The notes under the pieces are model-generated. The model worked only from the letters and a program-made list of their open reading frames with translations, searched no databases and had not been told where the DNA came from. A stretch of DNA of 64,000 bases from Anaspis maculata. Its lineage: Eukaryota; Arthropoda; Insecta; Coleoptera; Scraptiidae. Positions 55,448 to 64,000 of this stretch are shown here, piece by piece; the first letter of the stretch is position 1, and every line of letters starts with the position of its first letter. Position numbers and translations under genes: made by a program. The stretch spans positions 32,443,042 to 32,507,041 of the forward strand of contig OX421966.1 of NCBI GenBank assembly GCA_949128115.1, given 5' to 3'.

Positions 55448-56433
55448 AATAGGGTATGTGACTGTGTCAGATTTTAATGGTTTTATGTCTTTGTTATGAA
55501 CAAGTGGAAATTGAAATGTAGCTTGAGCAATATTTCTCGATGATACATTGATTAATTGATGAGAAAAGTGAAATTAAAAATTAAATTATTTTAAATCGAT
55601 GTCACGTGACCTAAAACGCGCCACGATTGGGTGTGACGTCAATCTTCATATCTGTCATTTCTCATCTGTCACCGGAGATGTCACGTAGCGTCTGACGAAG
55701 CGTGTCGGTGTTTTCACCTGAAAATAAAATGAGATCCAGAGAGCGAATAGCAGTACGCTGCCTCAAATGGACGCTGTAATGGTTGGGCAGTTTATTATAA
55801 TAAAACTGTAGGCACATTCACAAAAATGTGGTAGTCTAAACTCTATAAAGTCTGACCACTAACTTTACTTTTAATAACATAACCTCAAATCTCAAATTGT
55901 GTTTTATTATCATTTATCGATTATACATATGATACTTAATATAATTGAAGGTACCTACCAAGCTCATACACCTACATCAAAATGGTATTCACAGAAATAG
56001 ATGGACGACTTCGAAGATAATCCATTCGGATCCCTTCTTGCAAATTCCAGCTACTTTCTTCTCATGTGTGCTTTTTTGGGTACCACAATGAAAAGGTTAT
56101 GTGGGGAACTTTTTCCCGTGTTTTTGCAAAGAGGCACCACACACCAGTGATAGGATTTTCCACTCATTGTTCTCCAAACAGAACAGCGTCCTTGCGAACA
56201 TGTGATGGTTTGTTTACATTCGCGAATGACACTTGACAGTTTATGAACTGTGACGTCACAATGGCCGTTGACTTTAATAAAGCTTTTGGGCGCCAAAGAT
56301 TTGACCGAAATAAAAAAGATTTTTTTCTACGTAAAATAAACATGCTTTGGTCCAAATAAATATTACTTCCAGTGAAAACCAAGCAATTAGAAGTTATTTA
56401 GACCAAAACTGAAAAACCGTCACATACCCTATT
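55448..56433. mobile_element. TIR element carrying a THAP-domain remnant
   Basis: Perfect 15-bp inverted ends AATAGGGTATGTGAC (55448-55462) and GTCACATACCCTATT (56419-56433) bound a 986-bp element. No clear target duplication is visible. A THAP zinc finger lies on the - strand inside. THAP domains are the DNA-binding part of P-element-type transposases and also of many host proteins, so a P-like non-autonomous derivative is the natural reading. No catalytic domain remains. Confidence 0.65.
55966..56167 (-). pseudogene. THAP-domain pseudogene
   Basis: On the - strand, starting at ATG 56167, the frame reads MSGKSYHWCVVPLCKNTGKS, then HNLFIVVPKKAHMRRK, a stop (TAG, 56053-56051) where THAP domains have Trp, and in the same frame LEFARRDPNGLSSKSSIYFC followed by EYHF. 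C-x4-C and the distal C-x2-H (normally CEDHF, here CEYHF) are the zinc ligands of the C2CH finger. Losing the conserved Trp through a nonsense codon truncates the domain. The frame also extends 5' without a recognised motif. It looks like a fairly young inactivation because the rest of the domain is well kept. Confidence 0.8.
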
Positions 56434-56459
56434 CTACAAAACACCAACGAGTAATACTT

Positions 56460-57000
56460 TTTTTATGCATGCAGCTGAAATATTAATTTATGCAAATGTA
56501 CACAACACATCCCGGCGGAATCACACAATAATAATTAATCTGAAATATCGTAGATATTAATATCCATAAATTACAGCGACAAACAGCATCAGGCAATTCC
56601 ATTAGGGAGGTTGGCTCCGCACTGGAGCCCAGGTACAACTGATGATATCTAATTTCACAATTGCTCCCATAACTCAGGCCGTATTAACTCCTACGTCACT
56701 GTTAATATGCATATATTCCATACATATATCCTCGCAAGAGTTATACCTACACCATGTACGCACTTCACTCGCCTGCTTGTAATTACAGCGAATTACAACA
56801 CCTCCTGATGTAATTTATAGGCAACATTACCGCGTCATTATTCATATTTATGGCCCTTTCTGCCTAATCGTTATTAAGTGATTTCGCAGATGGCGCGCCA
56901 CCGAAACTCGTCCGCCACTTTTGACATTCGAAGATCAAGCAACCATACCGAATCCGGAAATTACGTTGAGGTCCTTTAGTTTCCCATCAATTAACATCAC
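56460..57000. promoter_or_regulatory. Candidate conserved non-coding element
   Basis: Non-repetitive sequence with an octamer-type TTATGCAAAT (56488-56498), repeated TAAT/ATTA sites, GTAATTACAGCGAATTAC near 56780-56800 and a CAGATGGCGCGCCACC block near 56886. No coding frame. It is separated from Drgx by 17 kb of transposon-rich DNA, so the target gene is unknown. Confidence 0.3.
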
Positions 57001-58350
57001 GAATCGTTACGTATTCAGGAACAGTATAGGTAGTTTTTATTCTTACTGAAAATGAAATACGTCGGTACCTGTACCTCGTTCACGGTGTTTAATCAGTTAT
57101 GTCACTTTTTGAACTGATGGTGCGCTCTTACGTGAAGGGATGCATTTACTACAACCTTTGTTCATAAAAGCCAGTAAAAATTGTACTGGCGGGGACCAGA
57201 CTCAATCAAATAGGTACGTCATCTCTCAGGATCGAACGATCAATTCAACAAGTGACATAACTAAATGAAAATTGTGAACGAAATATAAGTTTTTAATGAT
57301 TGGGATAACCAAAATGGTAATTTTTTGTCACACAGTTGTCAAATTTTAGAGGTGTTGCCATGAGACAGCGCAGGTCAAAATAGATTGTGAAGAGATTATG
57401 CAGATTTTTTTTACAAACTGCTCAAGTTTAATTCAGATCGTGATCTCTAGTTTCGACAATCGGAATATTCGCAACACCTTCGAGAAGTCCCCAGAAGTCT
57501 ACGTTCCGATGAAAAATCCCCAACGAAAACGGATTATGAGTCTGATTGTTCCGGAGTTCGTTACTCGACAATTTGAAAGATTCGCCGCCGCCGCCGCCTG
57601 GAAGGGACGACGCTCGGGAGACAACAACGGGAGAGGCGTCGCGACGTGATCGATGCCTTCGGACGCCAGCTTCTTATTGGCAAATCGGCCGGGAGGCGGG
57701 GTTTGGTGTGCACCCCAGCGCTTTTGGAGTTGTACAAAAGCGGGCTCCTCTATACGTAGTTAAAAGCGCGGGATGATGCATTCGCGGTTATTTGTTTCAA
57801 ATGGGATTAGGGTTGCGGATGGACGTCAGCGACGAGAGGACAATCCGCGCCACACGATAAATGGACCGGACGAATTGATCGATTTTGTCGGCTCCTAACG
57901 AATCTCTTGTCTCTGCTCTTTGTAACTTTGGAAGATTGTGAAAGTTGAGGAAGATTTTCACCTTACTTTGCACCAAAGTGGATTTAAATAACAGGGTGAT
58001 CCAGCGAGAGTTCCTCCCCTCAATGGAAATTGCCCCGTTGATGGAATAATCTGGGAACGCAGAATAGTCCAGTCACTTCATCTTCAAAAAACCCTAGCAA
58101 CTTCGGAACAAATAGTAGAGAATTGAAATTTTGTACACATGTTCTTTGAGTAGTAAGAAATTAACTGAAGGAAGTCCCCTAAAATCTGAGCTTAGGAACC
58201 CATGATACCTAATAAATAATTGGCCATGAAGTGTTAAAAGATAGTTTTTTTGGGCGAAGAAGAGCTCAAGATTTTTCTTTTTACAATAGGATGATTACCT
58301 ACATGTTACCATTTTAAGAATTTCCACACAACATTTTGACAGTTGCCTAG
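57001..58350. other. Non-coding sequence, no gene recognised
   Basis: Frames at 57398-57776 overlap in two phases and have no domain. An ACAGGGTGATCC motif at about 57993 marks one end of an unresolved repeat. Confidence 0.35.
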
Positions 58351-58702
58351 GAGGCGGATCCAAGATGGCGGCCAAGAAGAAAAAACAGTTGACTACATTG
58401 TTTTAGAGAATAGCAATTGTGGACATTGCTGGTTGATGGTCACATTTCATTTAATTTATAATTTTATTTATAATTTTCAATAGAAGAACCAAGATTGGAA
58501 ATTTGTTGATTTTCATTTTATTGTCAAATATTTCAAAACGGTTCAAGACGTTTTGAATGGCTTAAAGAACCATCGAAAGCATGAAATTGAGAATATACAC
58601 ATTAAAACTTTTTCCAGTTGATGTCAGCTAGAAATGCTAGTTTCAGTATTTTAAACTAGTTTTCTAGTTATTGTAATTGAATTTTCATTAGAGTCAACGA
58701 TT

Positions 58703-58790
58703 AAACCGGCAGCTGGACTAGATTGAACAGGCAGCTGGACTAGAATCAACCGGCAGCTGGACAAGATTAAACCGGCAGCTGGACTAGATT
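58703..58790 (+). repeat. 22-bp tandem repeat, four units
   Basis: GGCAGCTGGACTAGATTAAA-type units start at 58708, 58730, 58752 and 58774. The E-box-like CAGCTG occurs in each. Confidence 0.92.
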
Positions 58791-58935
58791 ACCTTTGAAA
58801 TTTTCAACTGTAAATTTTATAGGAGTTCCACTCTAGTTAATTTTAAATGGAACCTAACCCATTTGAAAAAGTTTTAGTGTCTATATGGTTATTTTCATAT
58901 ATCCAGCTCTGTTGGCTTCTGAATTATACTTTTAT

Positions 58936-60528
58936 TAGTCCGGACGTTAAGAGCCATAATACCACCACCACCACCTTGCATTTAATGATTAAGCAGTGCC
59001 ATTTGGTACGAATGTTGAACATACCCATGCCTTAATTTTAAGAGGTGTTGCCAAGATGTCGGTCTGTGAAGACGCCGTATACAGGGTGATCAAAAGTGCA
59101 AAAATTCCAACTCATGAACTAAAAAAGTTGCAGTCATGAAAATTAGCGTGTAGATTCACAATTCGGTGGTTATCAAGGTGGAACAAACTGCGTCTAAATA
59201 TTTTCAGCCGTTTCTGAAATATTTCCAATCAAGTGGTCGATTTCATGGAAATGGACATTTTACAAAAAATCTGTGATTTCCAAGATATTTGGATGAAACT
59301 TTGCATGTCCATCAAGAATGACCTCATGAATGAAATGTGATGTGTGGCCACCGTCCCCGCCTACTATTTTCGAAAATATGACAGTCGACTCTTTTTTCTC
59401 TTATGGCCGCCATCTTGAATTTGCCTATTATGGAATAAGTGGAAAATCAATTGGTACCAGCTGTAATGGTCATACTTGATGATATAAATGCAAAAGTAAC
59501 CGTTCTTGGTGAGTAACTTTTTGTAATTGGCCACTTGGAAATGTTTAACCCATTTTTACGAGTTTTATAGCACTTCGGCGCTTAACACGACCAAGATGAC
59601 CATTGTAAAGATGAAAATGGGGTTTTGGAACAATTCATCATCTTGTTTGGTCTGTTTGGCAATTGTGCATATCAAAAAAAAAATACAAAAATGACGCGAG
59701 GCAGCGAGTTAAAAACAAAAAATTTATCAAATAAACGTATTTCCAAAAATTGTGCCATTTTTTCAGGATATTTTCAGTATATTTCGGGAATGACTAATGA
59801 TGAATCAAAATGGTTCCGTAATTCATCTCGAACAAGATATTGGATTGTTTAAATACCCCATAGTCATCTTCATAGCGGTCATTAAGGTCGTGGTAAGCGC
59901 TGAAGAGCTGTAAAACTCGTAAAAATGGGTTAACATTTCCTTATGGTTAATTACAAAGAATTACCCACTGATAACGGCTATTTTTGCATTTAGATTATTG
60001 ACTATGACCATTACTACTACTTTCAATTGATTTCTCACTTATTCCATAATGGGCGAATTCAAAATGGCGGCCATAAGAAAAAAAGAAGTCGACTGTCATA
60101 TTTCCAAAAATAGTGGGCGGGGACGGTGGCAACACATCACAATTTATTCATGAGGTCATTCTTTGACGAAATACAAAGATTTATTCAAATATCCTGGAAA
60201 ATCACTGAATTATTGGAAAATGTCCATTTCCATGAAACCGACCACTAAATTAAAAATATCTCAGAAACGGCTGAAGATATTTAAACACGGCTGGTTTTGA
60301 CTTGATGAGCATTGAATTGTGAATCTACATGGTGATTTTCATGACCCCAATTTTTTTCGTTCATGAGTTGGAATTTTTGCATTTTTGATCACCTGTATAC
60401 AGCGTCTGCACGAATCGACATCTTGGCAACACCTCTTAAAATTAAGGCATGGGTATGTACAACATTCGTACCAAACGACACTGCTTAATCATTAAATGCA
60501 AGGTGGTTGGCGCCTAACATCCGGACTA
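58936..60528. mobile_element. Giant inverted repeat, about 650-bp arms
   Basis: The left arm (58936-about 59625) and right arm (about 59850-60528) pair over nearly their whole length. TAGTCCGGACG/CCGGACTA ends, TGAACATACCCATGCCTTAA, GAGGTGTTGCCAAGATG, CAACTCATGAAC and CGAAAATATGACAGTCGACT all recur inverted. The loop is about 225 bp. No coding feature; the ACAGGGTGATCAAAAGTGC motif at 59091 lies within the arm. Transcription would give a long double-stranded RNA. Confidence 0.85.
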
Positions 60529-60899
60529 TATTGCGTTTCAAGCAACAAAAAAAACAGTCGAATTCATAACCTGCAGATGAAAAAAAAAACTCCTATCTCA
60601 GGAACCGTAAGAGCTGAAGATATAAAAATCACCGAATATTTTCCTGATTTAATGCTGTTGAAGGTAACTATTTTTGAAATTTCCTGAAAAAACTGAAAAA
60701 TTCACCAAATTATTTTTTTCTCAATAAATCAATGGATTTTTGAGATACTGAAGTATAACTTGGGTTTTCAATTGAAAATCATGTCAGAAATGAAATATGA
60801 TCATCATTCAATGTCTAGGTCTAGGTATTTTTTTCAGAAAAAAGATAGTCAACTGTTTTTTTCTTTTTGGCCGCCATCCTGGATACGCCTCCTATACAA

Positions 60900-61620
60900 A
60901 TAATGAATTCGTATATGGCTATTGTTAAGATGGTCATATGAAATCATTCAATTGCAAGAAGAAAAATCTTGAGTCAAGACAAAGACTTCTTCGCTGGAGA
61001 AACGAGTTTTCAACACTTGATGGCCATTATCATGGGTTCCTATAAGCTCGGATTTCAGGAGACTTTTTATAGCTCATTTATGACCATCAGAGGAACGTGT
61101 GTACAAAATTTCAACCCTCTACTATTTTTTCCGAAGTGTAAAGACAGTGACCGGAGTAAAATGTTTTCCACAACAATTTTTCTCGTAGAATTCAAATTTG
61201 AGGCTCAAAATTTTCTATACTTACCAGGATATCTGAGAGTGTTCCCAAAAAAATTTTTCAAGTTTTTAACACTCTGGGTAGTATTGAAAGGGTCGATAAG
61301 AATTCTAACACATCATCTATACTCCTAATTTATTCATGTTCAATTATTTTCAACTATTAATTTTATGTCGATCATTATATTGACTTTGTATCCTTTGTCA
61401 GAAGGTAGCCTACATAAAATGTGGGAAAGCGTTTATTTATTTTAAATAAAAAGTATATAAATAAAAAATTCGCATAAGCATTTGCTTACATTTCAGAGGA
61501 GCTGCTTGGAAAAGTTAGCTCAAAAACCTAAGCAAATGCTTATATTTTTTTTTTTAATAATACAACCCTATTTTGGCTATATTGGGAATTTTGTATTTTT
61601 TTCTCCTGAATCCTAATCTA
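60900..61620. other. Non-coding sequence, no gene recognised
   Basis: The 119-codon frame at 60969-61328 has no motif. A short inverted pair, AAGCATTTGCTTA and TAAGCAAATGCTTA (61477-61543), is the only structure noticed. Confidence 0.35.
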
Positions 61621-62168
61621 TACAGGGTGATTCACAACTTGTAGTTTTTGTCGAGGGTGAATTCCTTGACTAATGATTGTAATGCCAAAATCATTATAGC
61701 TGATGTATTACACTACACAATTTCTTGTACAATTTCTTGTACAATCTGCCAAAATAGTGTCAAAAAACAATGAACTTGATTGTTTAACTGACAGATTGTA
61801 CTTTTGATTGATTGCTGACTGCAATCAATCTGCAATCTGAGACTGATTTCAACTTTTTGTCCAGTCAGGCTTTTTATACTGAGGAAGAGCTAATGAATTT
61901 TTAATGTGTTGTAACATGTCATCCATACTGTACCTATATTTATACCAGATTTTATATTTATTTATTTATTTATTTATTTTCATACGACGATGTACTATAG
62001 GAATGTTATTGCCTGATGTATAATAAAGATATGTTCTATGTTCTATGTTCTATGTTCTACAAGAAGTTGTACAAGAAATTGTGTGGTGTAATACAGCTAT
62101 AATGATTTGGCATTACAATTATTAGTAAAGGAATTCACCCTCGACAAAAACTACAAGTTGTGAATCAC
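61621..62168. mobile_element. Fold-back element with MITE and retroposon tail nested inside
   Basis: Ends TACAGGGTGATTCACAACTT and ACAAGTTGTGAATCAC are inverted copies with arms of about 85 bp. Inside them, AGCTGATGTATTACACTACA and GTGTGGTGTAATACAGCT are the ends of the MITE family seen at 849-987. Inside that, 61800-62061 looks like a retroposon 3' end finishing in a 7-bp tail repeat. Confidence 0.7.
62033..62062 (+). repeat. 7-bp tandem repeat (ATGTTCT)n, four units
   Basis: ATGTTCTATGTTCTATGTTC repeats follow AATAAAG, the usual arrangement at the 3' end of some non-LTR retroelements. Confidence 0.85.
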
Positions 62169-62262
62169 AAAATAGTGTCAAAAAACAATGGACTTGATTG
62201 TTCAACTGACAGATTGTACAAGAAGTTGTACAAGAAATTGTGTAGTGTAATACAGCTAGAAA
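62169..62262. mobile_element. Partial MITE of the 849-987 family
   Basis: AATAGTGTCAAAAAACAATG through GTGTAGTGTAATACAGCTA matches the second half of the 849-987 MITE. The first half is missing. Confidence 0.75.
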
Positions 62263-62362
62263 CAAAAAGTTCAAGGTTTTTTCCCAATCTTTTTTCGAGG
62301 ATATGTTTTTTCCCTTTCGTATTTTCATTGTTTTTTTTTTATTGACAAAAATAGTATATTAT

Positions 62363-62877
62363 TGTTACGATATTTCGCGTACGGGTTCGAATATAATTGA
62401 GACGATCGTTTTAAACACACACTGTTTATTTCTGCGTACTACAACAATAAATAACGCCAACAATTATCGACTTGGAATTATATCGCAGGTACTTCGCTTG
62501 TTTCGCATTTGTTATCCCTTCGCCGTCCAATTCAATACTGCCGCGAGCTGCCCGCTGATGCCTTATATGAGGCCTCCGAATGGTGTTCCCGAACCCTCTG
62601 TCTGCTTCCAGCAAATTCTATGGTGGTCTGGCATATGCGGTTTCTAGATCATTCCTGAATAATCGTACACTTTACCCGTATAATTCTGCCGGGTTACGAG
62701 CGGCGCCTCCGCCAAAATGGACAGATCTTTCTTGATCGAGCATTGAAGTCTACCTTCAGTTTCACATACACGAACACTCTGGAATGCACCAGATCGCTCC
62801 AGACTTCTACACTGCGACCTAATGATGGAAAAATCCAGAAAGGTTTACCAATATGTACGAGATCGCCGCTCGTAACA
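62363..62877 (-). mobile_element. Solo LTR of a Gypsy-type element (TSD TTAT)
   Basis: A 515-bp unit, TGTTACGATATTTCGCGTAC to GATCGCCGCTCGTAACA, is the reverse orientation of the LTR at 43875-44387. TTAT flanks both sides (62359-62362 and 62878-62881). No internal sequence adjoins. Identity to the 43.9-kb copy is moderate, so the insertions are of different age or subfamily. Confidence 0.9.
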
Positions 62878-62981
62878 TTATTATACGAGTTTAATAAGAC
62901 GAATTTTGTAGCACGCCTGTTTTTGGGGCCCGACGAACGCAGTGAGGAGGGTCCCAAAGGAAAGAGTGTGACGAAGACTCG

Positions 62982-63843
62982 GTGGAGGCCGTGGCTGGTG
63001 GGTTTGCCGCGGGTGCCTGCGGCGGGGGGGCGGCGTCCGGCCTGGAACATGGATCTATGTTCCTTGGTCCCACGGATGCATGTGAGGTGTCCACTATTAT
63101 CAAGTACGTTTCGACAAAGGACTCATGCGGTTACGACAATGTTCCTTGCTCTTTGCTGGCTCATGCAGCTGAGTATATAGCCGGCCCTTTGTCACAGCTT
63201 ATCAACTTGTCTTTTTCAGATGGTAATTTCCCTTCTGTTCTCAGGTCGGCCGTCGTCATCCCGGTGCATAAGAAAGGTAAAAAAATCGAGTATTACAAAC
63301 TACCGGCCGATCGCGCTATTGTCAGTCTTCTCCAAGATTTATGAGAGGATCTTTCCTAATAGGTTACTGTCTTTTTTGGACAAGCAAGGGATTCTGAACG
63401 GGAACCAGTTCGGTTTTAGGGGTGGCCACTCGACGGTGGATGCCATCTTATCGCTCTATGCCCATATCCTAGAATGCCTGGACCGTAGGAAGGACTGTAC
63501 TTCGCTTTTCTTTGACTTGTCGAAAGCTTTCGACACCGTTAACCATAGAATTCTTATCGGGAAGCTTCGGAACTATGGTATCCGTGGTGTTGCACTCGAT
63601 TGGCTGACTTCATACCTGTCGAATAGAGAGCAGAAAGTGAGGGTGAGGGTAGGGAATGCCACCTATTATTCATGTTCGAGGACAGTCACTTCTGGGGTTC
63701 CCCAGGGCAGCATCCTCGGCCCTGTTATGTTCATTTTATTTATCAATGACATAAAGATTTCAGACTGCCACGTGACACTCTATGCTGACGATACGTCCGC
63801 GGCTGTTGAGTCAGATGGTGCCGCTGTACTTATCCGGAAATAA
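62982..63843 (+). pseudogene. Non-LTR retrotransposon reverse transcriptase fragment
   Basis: The first frame gives STKDSCGYDNVPCSLL, PLSQLINLSFSDGNFP and SAVVIPVHKKG, the N-terminal blocks of a Jockey/CR1-group reverse transcriptase. A one-base change at the A7 run 63279-63285 shifts the frame, after which NYRPIALLSVFSKIYE, FGFRGGHSTVDAI, LFFDLSKAFDTVNH, TSGVPQGSILGP and the catalytic YADD (63781-63792) follow without a stop. The match ends abruptly at about 63835 with a chance stop, so thumb, RNase H and 3' end are missing. Only the frameshift and truncation inactivate it; the catalytic core is intact. Confidence 0.92.
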
Positions 63844-64000
63844 AGGTAATATAGCATTTGAAGGATATCAGATACATTCGAAACTCATTTTTATGATGAA
63901 ATTTGGGGGTCATCATTCAGAATATCCACTTTTGCACTTCGTATCTCTCCTGTTCTGGCCATAATTTTCATAAAATTTTAAGATTCATATCAAAAGTGAA
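63844..64000. other. Non-coding sequence to window end
   Basis: AT-rich sequence unrelated to the reverse transcriptase it abuts. Nothing recognised. Confidence 0.4.

Larger units (their letters stand above)
58355..60895. mobile_element. Outer layer of a giant inverted-repeat structure
   Basis: AGGAGGCGGATCCAAGATGG (58355 on, continuing into GGCGGCCAAGAAGAAAAAAC) is mirrored by GGCCGCCATCCTGGATACGCC near 60871-60893. These arms enclose unrelated sequence, a 22-bp tandem repeat and the larger 58936-60528 inverted repeat, which appears to be a later insertion. Confidence 0.65.

Overview
This is eukaryotic, insect-type DNA: AT-rich, intron-rich, full of decayed transposable elements, with a spliced insect-type homeobox gene. 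The mix of Ty3/Gypsy, Penelope-like and Jockey-like retroelements, THAP-bearing and mariner-like DNA transposons, and ACAGGGTG-ended fold-back elements fits an arthropod. I cannot fix the order; a hemipteran or beetle would fit.

The only host gene I can name is Drgx (dorsal root ganglia homeobox; paired-like class) on the + strand. Two exons are visible: 32851-32981 and the terminal exon 38198-38562, which carries the OAR motif. Their splice phases match across a 5.2 kb intron. No homeobox-coding exon was found, so the homeodomain exons probably lie upstream of base 1 and most of 1-32850 is probably Drgx intron. That stretch holds non-repetitive, GC-richer islands (about 9.3-10.3, 22.1-22.4, 24.9-25.1 and 29.2-29.4 kb), some with clustered TAAT motifs, which are candidate enhancers. 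A possible terminal exon of an unrecognised gene lies on the - strand at 15868-16011. Downstream of Drgx (39.5-64 kb) I see no host gene.

Layout. 1-8 kb: a short MITE, a three-layer palindrome whose outer arms carry hammerhead-ribozyme-like motifs, and a hAT-like element with palindromes nested inside. 9-10.3 kb: unique sequence. 10.6-12.3 kb: a fold-back interrupted by a TIR element. 12.5-15.4 kb: a broken Penelope-like element on the - strand with RT and GIY-YIG remnants and a hammerhead-like motif. 17.3-18.1 kb: LTR and internally deleted end of a Gypsy element. 19.8-20.8 kb: nested TIR elements. 25.8-27.0 kb: Gypsy pol pseudogene. 31.9-32.4 kb: a 273-bp tandem duplication. 32.85-39.5 kb: Drgx 3' half, its intron loaded with MITE and mariner-like remnants. 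41-43 kb: a long-TIR element. 43.8-51 kb: a stack of nested insertions (Penelope-like element broken by a solo LTR and a fold-back; Gypsy pol broken by a 2.4-kb TG...CA element containing a 92-bp satellite). 53.2-54.6 kb: Jockey-like 3' end between inverted hairpin repeats. 55.4-56.4 kb: THAP-bearing TIR element. 58.4-60.9 kb: a giant inverted repeat. 61.6-62.9 kb: fold-back and a solo LTR. 63.0-63.8 kb: non-LTR reverse transcriptase fragment.

No protein-coding transposable element here looks intact. Calls rest on reading motifs by eye; repeat boundaries are approximate unless target-site duplications are stated.
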